DNA of 64,000 nucleotides from JAITVB01 sp031553805 (GCA_031553805.1 JAVBLC010000005.1:310001-374000), one strand, 5' to 3'; positions 27,235 to 35,712 are shown, numbered from the stretch's first letter. Numbers and translations are program-made. Notes: generated by a model from the sequence alone, not told the origin.

Positions 27235-27237
27235 GGT

Positions 27238-27804
27238 TTACGGAAAGGTATAGTATTTCGAAAAATGTTTCGAACTGAATAATCTGAAAAAGCCCCAGCC
27301 GAAGAGTAGCCCGACGGCGGTGCCGAAAAGGATGTCGGCCGGATAATGCACCCCGAGGTAGATGCGGCTGTAGCAAACCACCACCGCCCACAACAGGATC
27401 ATCGCCGTGTAGAACCAACAGCGGAACAGCTTGATGGTAAATATCGCGATCGAGAAACAGGTAGCGGCGTGGGCCGAGAAAGTGCCGTAAAGCCCCCCGC
27501 GATAGTCACCCACGGTATGCACCAGGCCTTCGAACGGCGGATAATGGGTGGGTCTGAATTTCTTGAGCCCGTGTTTGGCGATGTTGCACACCTGGTCGGC
27601 CAGGATCACCCCCAGGGCGACAAATACCAACGTGGCCAACATCGTCTTCCACCCCCACCGCCGGTAAACCAGGAAAAGGATCAGCAGGTAGAGCGGAATC
27701 CAGGTGGCGTTAGCCGACACGACGCGGAAAAAGAGGTCGGCCGTGTGGCCCAGGTCGCCGTTCAGCGCCAGAAACAACTCCTTATCCCATCCCCAAGGTT
27801 CCAT
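27238..27804 (-). CDS. PAP2-family membrane phosphatase
   Basis: 188 residues with about five membrane segments. The three PAP2 motifs are present: KHGLKKFRP, FSAHA (in place of PSGH; note the Ser-Ala-His form) and SRIYLGVHYPAD. Members dephosphorylate undecaprenyl pyrophosphate or other lipid phosphates at the membrane. Operon with a polysaccharide deacetylase fits an envelope role; which lipid it acts on is not shown. Confidence 0.88.
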   Translation of the reverse strand: MEPWGWDKELFLALNGDLGHTADLFFRVVSANATWIPLYLLILFLVYRRWGWKTMLATLVFVALGVILADQVCNIAKHGLKKFRPTHYPPFEGLVHTVGDYRGGLYGTFSAHAATCFSIAIFTIKLFRCWFYTAMILLWAVVVCYSRIYLGVHYPADILFGTAVGLLFGWGFFRLFSSKHFSKYYTFP

Positions 27805-27810
27805 CCTATC

Positions 27811-28458
27811 TTAAAATTTGTCGACGATCGAAGCGTCGATTTCCGTAAAATCGTGGATCAGCAAGTCGTAGTCCGAAAGCATCCCGGCCGGGAACGTGGT
27901 GTCCATCGCCACAACGGTCATCCCGGCACGACGCGCGGCTTCGATGCCGACAATCGCGTCTTCGAAGACGATACATTCATCGGGCGTGGCGCCAAGCAGT
28001 TCGGCGGCCAACAAAAAGACTTCGGGGTCGGGTTTGCCTTTCGAAATGATGCCGCCGTGGGCCAGCGCATCAAAGTATTCCGAAATGCCGCAGCGTTCGA
28101 GCACGAATTCGACGTTGGGCAGCGGGCCCGATGAGCCGACGGCCATTTTTATACCTTTGGTTTTCAATTCTTTCAAAAGTCTAACGAGGCCGGGAGCCGG
28201 TTCGATCTTCTGTTCGAAAATATCGCGGTAGATAATCTCTTTTTCGATGCCCATTGCGTGTTTTTCTTCGGCAGTGTACTTGCCTTCGCCGAAGAGGGCG
28301 TCAAAGATCTGGTCGTTGGTCTTGCCGAAAGTAAGCAGCAGTTTTTCGCGGGTCACTTCCAACCCGTGGCGCTCTGCAAAAGTTTCAAAGGCTTCCATAT
28401 GGATGTCGCGGTTGTCGACCAACACGCCGTCCATATCGAATATGATCGCTTTTTTCAT
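27811..28458 (-). CDS. HAD-superfamily hydrolase, beta-phosphoglucomutase-like
   Basis: 215 residues from the ATG at 28458, directly before KKAIIFDMDGVLVDN; an in-frame upstream start at 28485 lies in the promoter. HAD motif I DMDGV (nucleophile Asp and general acid Asp), motif II VGSSG, the motif III Lys in ISKGKPDPEVF and the motif IV acidic pair in VFEDAIVGIEAA are intact, with a helical C1 cap. Substrate (sugar phosphate or nucleotide) cannot be told. 6 bp upstream of the PAP2 gene; likely first in the operon. Confidence 0.88.
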   Translation of the reverse strand: MKKAIIFDMDGVLVDNRDIHMEAFETFAERHGLEVTREKLLLTFGKTNDQIFDALFGEGKYTAEEKHAMGIEKEIIYRDIFEQKIEPAPGLVRLLKELKTKGIKMAVGSSGPLPNVEFVLERCGISEYFDALAHGGIISKGKPDPEVFLLAAELLGATPDECIVFEDAIVGIEAARRAGMTVVAMDTTFPAGMLSDYDLLIHDFTEIDASIVDKF

Positions 28459-28482
28459 GGAAATGTCTACAGAAAAGTTTCT

Positions 28483-28490
28483 CAAAGGTA
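28483..28490 (-). promoter_or_regulatory. -7 element of the HAD-PAP2-deacetylase-ubiX operon
   Basis: TACCTTTG on the minus strand, 24 bp before the HAD ATG. No convincing -33 was found. Confidence 0.45.
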
Positions 28491-28590
28491 GCGACCTTTT
28501 TCCGGAAAATGGCCGCCTGTTTCGCTTTTTCGGAAAAAATACCTATTTTTAATGTTTCAAACACAAGTACAAACTTAAAAAACGAATAGT

Positions 28591-29037
28591 ATGGTAATCG
28601 ACAGCCTGACCAACGCCGCAAAATACGCCGGCCTGAACCCCCACTTTGCCAAAGCGTTCTATTGGATCGCCAACACCGACCTGGCGAAACTCGAGATCGG
28701 CCGCTACGAAATCGACGGGGCCAACGTTTACGCCATGATCCAGGGCGGCCCGTTAAAAAAGAAGGCCGACGCCCGCATGGAAGCCCACGACAATTACATC
28801 GACATCCAGATTTGCCTCGAAGGCAAGGAAACTTTCGGTTGGCTGGCCCGCGCCGCTTGCAAGAACGTGTCGGTACCCTACAACCCCGAAAAAGACATCG
28901 TGTTCTTCAGCGACGCCGAAACCACCTGCTTCTCGCTGACCCCCGGCGAAATGGCCATCCTCTTCCCCGAAGACGGACACGCCCCGATGATCGGCGAAGG
29001 AACCATCAAAAAGTGCATCATTAAAGTACGCGCCTAA
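28591..29037 (+). CDS. YhcH/YjgK/YiaL family (DUF386) protein
   Basis: 148 residues, cupin-like DUF386 domain over the whole length. Recognisable blocks: a central EAHDNYIDIQICLEGKE with the His and acidic residues that line the family's metal/substrate pocket, and FPEDGHAPMIG near the C terminus. Family members are linked to sialic acid or other sugar metabolism, and some act as sugar anomerases, but the substrate here is not indicated by any neighbour. Alone on its strand; the 122-bp palindromic repeat starts right at its stop. Confidence 0.88.
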   Translation: MVIDSLTNAAKYAGLNPHFAKAFYWIANTDLAKLEIGRYEIDGANVYAMIQGGPLKKKADARMEAHDNYIDIQICLEGKETFGWLARAACKNVSVPYNPEKDIVFFSDAETTCFSLTPGEMAILFPEDGHAPMIGEGTIKKCIIKVRA

Positions 29038-29038
29038 C

Positions 29039-29160
29039 CGCTGCGCACATTGCACGCCATCCTCGAACGATCGTTTTGGTCTTCAAGCGGAACGTACCTT
29101 AGTACGTGAGCATTGAAGGCCGGAAGGATCGTCCAAATCTGACGCACACTGCGCGCAGCG
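29039..29160. repeat. ~122-bp palindromic repeat, copy C
   Basis: Centre AACGTAC-CTTA-GTACGTGAG at about 29098. The ends CTGCGCAC.. and ..GCGCGCAG are complementary. It lies in the gap between the convergent DUF386 and ferredoxin genes. Same orientation relative to the + strand as copies A and B. Confidence 0.75.
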
Positions 29161-29181
29161 AAATTGGCAAGCACGAAAAAC

Positions 29182-29215
29182 AAAAGAGGCTGTTTCTGGA
29201 GAAACAGCCTCTTTT
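29182..29215 (-). terminator. ferredoxin terminator
   Basis: AAAAGAGGCTGTTTC / GAAACAGCCTCTTTT, 15-bp perfect stem, tetraloop, U-run on both strands. Confidence 0.88.
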
Positions 29216-29232
29216 CTATATAAAACCCGCGA

Positions 29233-29403
29233 TTAGTTCGGAGAGATAGCCTCAACCGGACAAACGTCGGCGCAAGTGCCGCAATCGGTGCAGATCGACG
29301 GATCGATCGTGTAAACATCACCCGGAGAGATAGCCTCAACCGGACATTCGTCGATGCAAGTACCGCAAGCCGTGCAGGTATTCGGATCAATTTTGTAAGC
29401 CAT
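29233..29403 (-). CDS. 2[4Fe-4S] ferredoxin
   Basis: 56 residues, reading MAYKIDPNTC... to ...EAISPN. Two cluster motifs CxxCxxCxxxCP at residues 10-21 (CTACGTCIDECP) and 37-48 (CTDCGTCADVCP) bind two [4Fe-4S] clusters. Typical clostridial-type electron carrier. The two halves are internal repeats, both ending PVEAISP, and a 24-nt DNA segment is identical in the two halves (29239-29262 and 29323-29346). Strong promoter upstream and its own terminator. Divergent from hydG, which may reflect use in anaerobic electron transfer; the partner is not shown. Confidence 0.95.
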   Translation of the reverse strand: MAYKIDPNTCTACGTCIDECPVEAISPGDVYTIDPSICTDCGTCADVCPVEAISPN

Positions 29404-29452
29404 AGCAGTTTTATTTAATTGGTTTAACGTGGTTTCTGTCTTGAGAACGTTG

Positions 29453-29484
29453 CAAAATTAACGCAATCTTCGGGATTTGCAAAA
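29453..29484 (-). promoter_or_regulatory. promoter of the ferredoxin gene
   Basis: On the minus strand TTTTG (29484-29480), 19 bp spacer, TAATTTTG (29460-29453), 49 bp from the ATG. A consensus Bacteroidetes promoter. Confidence 0.8.
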
Positions 29485-29553
29485 TGGCGTGGCCAAATTT
29501 TCGTAACTTTCGGCCGTGAAAAATCCATTTTTCATCCTGCAATTTTGCTGCCA

Positions 29554-30993
29554 ATGATTTTTACACCACAACAATACACGATTCCTGATGAGGCGGGAGT
29601 GCCTTTCCTCGATCCGGCGGAGATCGACGCCGCGCTGGCCCGGACCAAAAATCCATCGCTGGCCGCGGTTGAAGCCGTCGTTGCCCGGTCGCTCGCCAAA
29701 AACCGGCTGACGCTCGAAGAAACAGCCACGCTGCTCAACGCCTCGTCGGCCGAAGCCGTCGCCGCCATCCGCGAAGGGGCGCGGCGGTTGAAACAGGCGG
29801 TGTACGGCAACCGGATCGTACTTTTTGCCCCGCTTTATGTCGGCAACCGGTGCGAAAACAGTTGCCTCTACTGCGGTTTTCGGCGCGAGAACCAAAGCGC
29901 CGTCCGCAAAACGCTTTTAGAAAGCGAACTTGTGCGCGAGGTCGAAGCCCTGGAGCAGGAGGGACAAAAGCGACTGATCCTCGTTTTCGGAGAGCATGCG
30001 ACGTATAACGCGGCGTTTATCGCCGACGCTGTCCGGACAGTCTATGGCGTCACTACCCCACCCGCGGGCCAGATACGGCGGGTCAACATCAACGCCGCGC
30101 CGCTCGACGTGGCGGGCTTTGCCACGGTCAAGGCGGCCGGGATCGGCACGTACCAGATCTTTCAAGAGACATATAACCCTGAAATTTACAGGCGTTACCA
30201 TCCGCGCGGGCGAAAGGCCGACTACGATTACCGCCTCACGTCGCTCGACCGGGCGATGGAGGCCGGGATCGACGACGTGGGCCTGGGCGCATTGATCGGT
30301 CTGGGCGACTGGCGGTTCGAGGCGATGGCGCTGGTGCGCCACACGAACCACCTCGAAGCGTGTTTTGACGTCGGGCCACACACAATTTCGTTCCCACGGA
30401 TCAAACCGGCCCACGGGGTCGAGTTGCCTGGGCTGGTCGACGTGTCGGACGAGGAGTTTACGCAACTGGTGGCTGTGTTGCGGCTGGCAGTGCCTTACAC
30501 CGGGTTGATCCTGACGGCACGTGAGCCGGCGGCGTTGCGCGATGAGCTGATCAGTTACGGCATTTCGCAGATCGACGGGGGGACGCGCCTTGAAATCGGC
30601 GGGTATACCGAGGCGGGATCCGAGCAACGACTTGACCGTGAACAGTTCCAGATCGGCGATGACCGTTCGCTGGCCGGGGTGATCGATGCCCTGGTGGCCG
30701 ACGGGCGGCTGCCGTCGTTTTGCACGGCTTGTTACCGCACCGGGCGCACGGGGGAACATTTTATGGAGTTTTCGGTGCCGGGGTTTATCAAGCGGTTTTG
30801 TACGCCGAATGCCATCCTGACGTTTGCGGAATATCTTGAGGATTATGGGTCGGGCGAACGGGCGGCGCAGGGCTGGGCGTTGATCGGCGAGGAGATGGAT
30901 AAACTCGAGGCGGAAGGCGAAACGCGTCTGGCGGCCCAGATCAAAGAACGGCTCGAACGCATCCGCGCAGGCGAGCGCGACTTGCTTTTCTAA
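29554..30993 (+). CDS. hydG: [FeFe]-hydrogenase H-cluster maturase HydG (radical SAM)
   Basis: 479 residues from the ATG at 29554 (a TTG at 29545 is also in frame). Cleaves tyrosine to give the CO and cyanide ligands of the hydrogenase H cluster. The radical-SAM triad CENSCLYC (CX3CX2C, near residue 92) binds the SAM cluster. Near the C terminus, CTAC followed after 22 residues by C gives the CX2CX22C auxiliary-cluster site that separates HydG from ThiH and HydE. No hydE, hydF or hydrogenase is in the window. Divergent from the ferredoxin gene with a 150-bp gap. A very long hairpin follows. Confidence 0.93.
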   Translation: MIFTPQQYTIPDEAGVPFLDPAEIDAALARTKNPSLAAVEAVVARSLAKNRLTLEETATLLNASSAEAVAAIREGARRLKQAVYGNRIVLFAPLYVGNRCENSCLYCGFRRENQSAVRKTLLESELVREVEALEQEGQKRLILVFGEHATYNAAFIADAVRTVYGVTTPPAGQIRRVNINAAPLDVAGFATVKAAGIGTYQIFQETYNPEIYRRYHPRGRKADYDYRLTSLDRAMEAGIDDVGLGALIGLGDWRFEAMALVRHTNHLEACFDVGPHTISFPRIKPAHGVELPGLVDVSDEEFTQLVAVLRLAVPYTGLILTAREPAALRDELISYGISQIDGGTRLEIGGYTEAGSEQRLDREQFQIGDDRSLAGVIDALVADGRLPSFCTACYRTGRTGEHFMEFSVPGFIKRFCTPNAILTFAEYLEDYGSGERAAQGWALIGEEMDKLEAEGETRLAAQIKERLERIRAGERDLLF

Positions 30994-31011
30994 ATGGGTT
31001 GCTCTAGACGC

Positions 31012-31063
31012 AAAGTCACCTCGGAGAAACGAAGCTAAAACTTCGTTTCTCCGAGGTGACTTT
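31012..31063. terminator. long perfect hairpin after hydG
   Basis: 23-bp perfect stem from AAAGTCACC to the complementary GGTGACTTT, 6-nt loop (CTAAAA). Between convergent hydG and the HAD lipoprotein gene, so probably a bidirectional terminator, though only TTT follows the stem. Confidence 0.65.
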
Positions 31064-31068
31064 GCTTA

Positions 31069-31094
31069 GAAAATTTCCCTGTGCGAGAACGCGC
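31069..31094. repeat. short hairpin repeat, copy 4 of 6
   Basis: AGAAAATTTCCCT then GTGCGAGAACGCGC; it overlaps the first base of the HAD lipoprotein stop codon. A weaker match to the family than copies 2 and 5. Confidence 0.55.
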
Positions 31095-32095
31095 TATTCG
31101 TACGAAAAGACCTTGGCGAAGTCAGCCTTCATATCAACCACGACCCACCCCCGCGAGTTAGCCTCGTCAAGCGCCTTGTCCAGTTTGCCGATGGACGAAG
31201 CACGATCATAGGCATATTCGCGTTCCGCATCCGTATGCCGCAGGATCAGTTCGAGGTTAGGCAGCGTATTGGTTGCCGTCCACTGCAACATCTCCAGGTC
31301 GCCGTCCGAGTTTCCAAACGCCAGGATCGGTTTGCGCCCGATGAACTGATAGATGCCCGCCGGTTTACCCACATTGTCATCGTTATGGAAAACCTCAGGA
31401 AGGAGCGTCACCGATTTATCGGCCGCCACAAACCGGGCCTTGAACAGCGTCCCTACCACCTGGCCGGTCGGAATTCCGTAGGCATCCTCACCGAAAACGC
31501 GGATAAACATCGCCGAGCCGCCCGACACGATGTAGGTCGTAAAATCATTGGCCCGCAGGTAATCGAGCAACTCGACCATCGGCTTATAGGTCAATTCCGT
31601 GAATTTCTTCGAAAAACGCTTGTGTGTAGCGGTGTCGAGCCACGCACGGGCCGTGCGGTCAAACTGGTCGACGGGCATCGCCGTGTGCGAAATCGCAAAG
31701 GCTTCTATCATCCCCAACTCGCCACTCTTCATAAAAGTCGCCATATCCCCTTCGGCCAGGGCCTTCAGCTCCGGCTTTTTCTGCAATTCGGGTTTTTTGT
31801 TCAAGATATCTTTCATCACATCGAGCGAGAAAACAAATTCGGTGTAAAGTGGCTGTTCGCACCACAGCGTGCCGTCGTTGTCGAAAACCGCCACACGGTA
31901 CTCCTTGGGGACAAAACCGGGGCTGGCCGAATCGGTCACGTTCTTGACGAAATCAACGATGGCCTTTTTGGTCTGGGTGTCGTTCCATGAAGCAAGGAGT
32001 GTCGTCGTATCGGTTGTTCCGGGAGCCTGCGGTTTCGGGCTACAGCCCGCGAAAAACACTCCGAAAACCAGGAGGGGAAGAATGATTTTTTTCAT
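31094..32095 (-). CDS. HAD-superfamily phosphatase, lipoprotein
   Basis: 333 residues. Signal peptide with lipobox FFAGC (Cys17), so a lipid-anchored protein of the periplasm or outer membrane. HAD phosphatase fold: motif I VFDNDGTLW near residue 71, motif II TYIVSGGS near residue 190, motif III/IV AFGNSDGDLEML near residue 255. Resembles phosphoserine-phosphatase-like exported acid phosphatases. Substrate unknown. Single gene on its strand, 147 bp downstream of the trigger-factor-like gene. Confidence 0.88.
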   Translation of the reverse strand: MKKIILPLLVFGVFFAGCSPKPQAPGTTDTTTLLASWNDTQTKKAIVDFVKNVTDSASPGFVPKEYRVAVFDNDGTLWCEQPLYTEFVFSLDVMKDILNKKPELQKKPELKALAEGDMATFMKSGELGMIEAFAISHTAMPVDQFDRTARAWLDTATHKRFSKKFTELTYKPMVELLDYLRANDFTTYIVSGGSAMFIRVFGEDAYGIPTGQVVGTLFKARFVAADKSVTLLPEVFHNDDNVGKPAGIYQFIGRKPILAFGNSDGDLEMLQWTATNTLPNLELILRHTDAEREYAYDRASSIGKLDKALDEANSRGWVVVDMKADFAKVFSYE

Positions 32096-32164
32096 AATTT
32101 GATAGATTTATTTGGCAAAAGGTCTATTTTTTTATCTTCACAAAAACCATTCCGCAATATAACG

Positions 32165-32195
32165 AAGCCATCCCCCTTCCAGGGGATGGCTTTTT
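32165..32195. terminator. hairpin after the anSME/trigger-factor-like pair
   Basis: AAGCCATCCCC / GGGGATGGCTT with a short loop; the T-run is on the + strand, while the minus strand, where the genes are, has only CTTCGTT after it. A moderate terminator candidate. Confidence 0.55.
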
Positions 32196-32241
32196 ATCGG
32201 CTTCAAATATTCTACAAAGCGGTTAAGCGCTTTAGAAAAAG

Positions 32242-32988
32242 CTATGGTTGCAGGCCGCTGATATAATCCAACACACGTTCGGCCAACAGGTAATCACGCA
32301 ATCGGGAGAATCCGCCGTTCGACAGCAAAAATTCTCTCAGGGCCTGGGGTTGCACGTTATTCTCGGCAGCAATTTCGCGGATGCGGTTCTCAATGTCACG
32401 GTCATCGACCTCTACGGCGTCTTTCGCGGCTATCCGCTTTAGGATAAGCAACAGCCGAACCCGATCAACTGCCGCAGCACGCTCTTCATCGGTCGGGATG
32501 TCGCTTTCTGTGTCGGAAAAAAGCAGTTCGCGGTCGACAAAAGCCGCCGGCAGGTCAATGGGCGTAAGGTTCAGCAATTTCTCAGAAATTTCCGTTGTAC
32601 GCTCCGCAGCATCGGTTGCGACCAGCGCCAGATTCTTATAATCAGGCACCTCGAACGTGGGCATCAGCAGAAAACTGGCCCGAAAACCGAAGCGCCCGCC
32701 CCGATCGAGAACAATCTCGGAAACGGTCACCGGCGAACCGGCCACCACCCCCTCCTGCTCGGCCGCCTCACGGAACAGCCGTTCCGAACAAAGACCCGCC
32801 AGGTCGTTGCGCAACTGGCGTTTATAGGTATTTTCAACAACGCCCACAGACGGATGCCGGAATCCTTTGATCGGCAGTTTGGCGTATTGTTTCAACAGAT
32901 CGTCGTAGTCATCGGCGACAACGGACCACGCGACCTCAAGGTCGAGTTCCACTTCGTGTTCACTCTTCCGGTTCAAGCTTGTTCTCAT
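32242..32988 (-). CDS. short trigger-factor-like protein lacking a PPIase domain
   Basis: 248 residues from the ATG at 32988. The N-terminal ~115 residues look like the trigger-factor ribosome-binding domain, including the signature loop as GFRHPSVG at residues 42-49 (GFRPGMVP in the main trigger factor of this window). From ~residue 130 the helical region with LLILKRIAAK and VDDRDIENRIREIA resembles the trigger-factor/SurA C-terminal arm. The middle PPIase-position segment is absent, so it is little more than half of the 440-residue normal length. The ATG overlaps the stop of the anSME gene (ATGA). A longer open frame to 33471 only reads through the anSME gene and was rejected. Function unknown; a dedicated chaperone for the enzyme's substrate is a guess. 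Confidence 0.78.
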   Translation of the reverse strand: MRTSLNRKSEHEVELDLEVAWSVVADDYDDLLKQYAKLPIKGFRHPSVGVVENTYKRQLRNDLAGLCSERLFREAAEQEGVVAGSPVTVSEIVLDRGGRFGFRASFLLMPTFEVPDYKNLALVATDAAERTTEISEKLLNLTPIDLPAAFVDRELLFSDTESDIPTDEERAAAVDRVRLLLILKRIAAKDAVEVDDRDIENRIREIAAENNVQPQALREFLLSNGGFSRLRDYLLAERVLDYISGLQP

Positions 32989-34268
32989 CGTTGGTGCGGG
33001 GCTAATTCGGGAATGAAATCGGCCACCCGGTAACCCAGGCGGTTGACTATTTTGCGGATATAGGGATCGATATGATCGAAATAATTGAACAGCCCCTCGC
33101 ACAGGTAATTGAGACCGGGCTGGCCGGCGGCGGTCTTCAGCAGGCGGTTCTTCGGACATTCGCCCGCACAGGCGAACAGGTAGCGGCATTTGCGGCATTT
33201 CTCCGGAAGGGTCGTGTCCTTGCTGTAACCGAAGCGTTCCTGTCCGGCCGAAAGGGCCATATCGGTGAGCTTCGTCTGCTTGACGTTGCCCAGGCGGTAT
33301 TCGGGGTAGACATAATGGTCGCAAGCGTAGAGCGAACCGTCGTGTTCGAGCGCCAGGCCCTTGCCGCACAGCGGCGAAAAGATGCACAGCGGCGACGGGC
33401 GCCCGATCCACTGTTCGACCGCGCTGTCGAAAAACGGCACATAGATCCGTCCCAGGTCTTTTTCGTACCACTCATCAAAGATCCGGATCAGGAAATCGCC
33501 GTACTCCGTCGCCCCGACGCACCACGACGAGAGGAACGAGTCGGGCGACGCAGGGTCGGCCTGCGGCGTACCCTCGTAGGGCATCTCCAACAGGTCCCAA
33601 TATTGGGGGGCGGTGGTGGCGAAATTTTTCGATTCGACGATCGGGATAAACTGCATCTGGGTGCTGCCCACCTCATCGCGTAGGAAACGGTAGACCTCGA
33701 GCGGGTGTTTCGCATTGCGGTCGTTGACGACGGTGAGCGTGGCGAATTTCACGTTGTGCTTGCGCAGCAACTTAGCCGTGCGCATCACCTGGTCCCACGA
33801 ACCTCGGCCGTCCTTATGGGTACGGTAGTGGTCATGGAGGGTTTTCGGGCCGTCGATGCTTAAACCCACCAGAAAATCGTTCTCCCGCAAAAACTCGCAC
33901 CACTCGTCGTCGAGCAGCGTACCGTTGGTTTGCAGGTCGTTTTCGATGCGCACGTAAGGCGGCGCGTATTTTTTTTCGAGTTCGACGACCTTGCGGAAAA
34001 AATCGAGCCCCAGCATCGACGGCTCGCCTCCCTGCCACGAAAAAACGATCTGGTGGGCGTTCTGCTGTTCGATGTATTGGCGGATGAAATTTTCGAGTGT
34101 TTCCTCGCTCATCCGCCACTTGCTGTCGGTGGCCAGGAGGTTTTCCTTGCTCAGGTAATAGCAGTAATCGCACGAAAGGTTGCACACGGGGCCCAGGGCC
34201 TTGATCATCACGTGCATCCTGACCTGCGGCTTTCCGCGAAAGAGATTTCCAAGTGTTTCTGACATCAT
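32985..34268 (-). CDS. anaerobic sulfatase-maturase-type radical SAM/SPASM enzyme (anSME)
   Basis: 427 residues from the ATG at 34268 (a second ATG follows at once); an upstream in-frame start at 34379 adds 37 residues without family resemblance. Radical-SAM triad CNLSCDYC at residues 29-36, then SWQGGEPSMLG and LSIDGPKTLHD. A C-terminal SPASM region with CGKGLALEHDGSLYACDHYVYP and CRKCRYLFACAGECPKNR holds two further clusters. Such enzymes oxidise a Cys or Ser to formylglycine in sulfatases. No sulfatase is in the window. Followed with ATGA overlap by the trigger-factor-like gene. Confidence 0.9.
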   Translation of the reverse strand: MMSETLGNLFRGKPQVRMHVMIKALGPVCNLSCDYCYYLSKENLLATDSKWRMSEETLENFIRQYIEQQNAHQIVFSWQGGEPSMLGLDFFRKVVELEKKYAPPYVRIENDLQTNGTLLDDEWCEFLRENDFLVGLSIDGPKTLHDHYRTHKDGRGSWDQVMRTAKLLRKHNVKFATLTVVNDRNAKHPLEVYRFLRDEVGSTQMQFIPIVESKNFATTAPQYWDLLEMPYEGTPQADPASPDSFLSSWCVGATEYGDFLIRIFDEWYEKDLGRIYVPFFDSAVEQWIGRPSPLCIFSPLCGKGLALEHDGSLYACDHYVYPEYRLGNVKQTKLTDMALSAGQERFGYSKDTTLPEKCRKCRYLFACAGECPKNRLLKTAAGQPGLNYLCEGLFNYFDHIDPYIRKIVNRLGYRVADFIPELAPHQR

Positions 34269-34526
34269 GGAGGGATATTCAATTTTTAGGTGCATCGTGA
34301 ACAAGAACCAAGCCAAGGTGGTTTCCGTCCTTTGGAGAAAAGCGGACGGTTCCGGCCGGAAACACGCTCTCCATGGCATAACGCAAGCGACCGGATGATG
34401 GATTTTCGCGATTATTGGTTATTTTTGCGGGCGTAACGCCGATCTGCCACGAAGTAGTCGAATGCGGTGGTACGATTTGTTTTTCGAATGTAACTAAATT
34501 TTAAATATTTTTACAAAAATACCGCT

Positions 34527-35657
34527 ATGAAAAAAACATTGCTGGCAGCCGGATGCGCCCTCCTTGCCCTGACGGGGATGCACAGCTGCAAAGAAGCCGC
34601 CCCGGCCCTCGTCGAGGCCGTCACCATCCCCATCAACATCGCCGCACAGCTCGTTCCGGACGATGTGCCCGCCCTACCCTCCTTTCGTTTCGTGAAACTG
34701 GAAACGACCGAGAATTCACGGATCGAGCAGATCGAGAAAGTGATCGAATTCGATGGCAAGCTCATCGTCCTGGGCCATCCCGACGCGGCGAAGGTGCATA
34801 TCTTCGACCTCAGCGGCAAGTTCCTCTACGCCCTGCCCCGGCTTCCGCAGCAGGGAGGACTTCGTTTCCCGAGCGATATCACGGTCGACGAGGCGAAACG
34901 TTCGCTGCTGGTGTTCGACCAATACCAAAAGGTATATGAGTATGACCTGAACGACGGAAAATATATCGGCCAGCGCCTGCAGCTCGGCGAGCAGCGCTTC
35001 TACCTCGAGGCGGTCAAGGGCGGGGTGCTTTGCTACGATCCCAACCTTACCCGCGTAAGCCCTTATCAGATGTGCTTCTTTCGCGAGAAAGGCGACAGCA
35101 CGAACTATTTCCACAAAGCGTTCAGCGGCCGGGAAGCCTATCTCGACCCGGGGCTGGCCAAACTCAGCCAAAGCGAAGTGTTGGCCTCCTCTCCTTTCTG
35201 CGATACGGTGTTCCTGTTCCAAGCCAACGGGCCGCTCTTCGTCCCCCGCTATATTTTCGATTTCGGGACCGCACGCGGCAACACTCCGGAAAACCTCGAA
35301 AAGCCTTTCCCTGAATACCAACAGATCGTGCAGGACGAGAACCTTCTTATGGGCCCCTCGGCGCTGAACCTGCTGGGCGGGAAACTCTTTTTCAACCTCG
35401 ACAGTTCGTCTTCCTATTTCGGCCTGTATGACCCGGCAAGCGGAGAGACGAAAGTGTTCACCCGCCTGTTGGTCGACCTGCCCAATTATTACGGCCGCGC
35501 AGGGGTCGGTGTCGATGAAATGATCTATGCCTACGAAATGGAGCAACTGATCGAGCATTTCGGACAACACGAACCTGTGACCGAACAGGGACGTGCGCTG
35601 AAAGCCGCCTGTGTCAACGCCGGCGATAATCCGGTGATCATTTTCGGCAGCCTGTAA
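34527..35657 (+). CDS. 6-bladed beta-propeller lipoprotein
   Basis: 376 residues. Signal peptide followed by HSC with Cys21, a loose lipobox of Bacteroidetes type. The mature part has repeated strand motifs of the 6-bladed propeller family found in Bacteroidales: FRFVKLETTENSRIEQIEKVIEFDGKLI-like opening, VHIFDLSGKFLY, and DITVDEAKRSLLVFDQYQKVYEYDL. Role unknown; members often sit by susCD loci. It faces susD across a terminator, so it is not in that operon. A TATTTTTG -7 element is at 34420-34427, about 100 bp upstream. Confidence 0.72.
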   Translation: MKKTLLAAGCALLALTGMHSCKEAAPALVEAVTIPINIAAQLVPDDVPALPSFRFVKLETTENSRIEQIEKVIEFDGKLIVLGHPDAAKVHIFDLSGKFLYALPRLPQQGGLRFPSDITVDEAKRSLLVFDQYQKVYEYDLNDGKYIGQRLQLGEQRFYLEAVKGGVLCYDPNLTRVSPYQMCFFREKGDSTNYFHKAFSGREAYLDPGLAKLSQSEVLASSPFCDTVFLFQANGPLFVPRYIFDFGTARGNTPENLEKPFPEYQQIVQDENLLMGPSALNLLGGKLFFNLDSSSSYFGLYDPASGETKVFTRLLVDLPNYYGRAGVGVDEMIYAYEMEQLIEHFGQHEPVTEQGRALKAACVNAGDNPVIIFGSL

Positions 35658-35673
35658 AACCACCGGTACGGAC

Positions 35674-35712
35674 AAAGAGAGGGGAAAGCCGGTGTGGCTT
35701 TCCCCTCTCTTT
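35674..35712. terminator. bidirectional terminator between propeller lipoprotein and susD
   Basis: AAAGAGAGGGGAAAGCC / GGCTTTCCCCTCTCTTT, 17-bp perfect stem, 5-nt loop, between convergent genes. Confidence 0.85.

Noticed and set aside
31094..32095. HAD lipoprotein as partner of the anSME pair
   Set aside because: A hairpin and 147 bp separate them and the HAD gene shows no sulfatase feature.
32989..33471. N-terminal extension of the trigger-factor-like ORF up to 33471
   Set aside because: It only reads the anSME gene in another frame; the ATG at 32988 overlaps the anSME stop and begins the recognisable domain.
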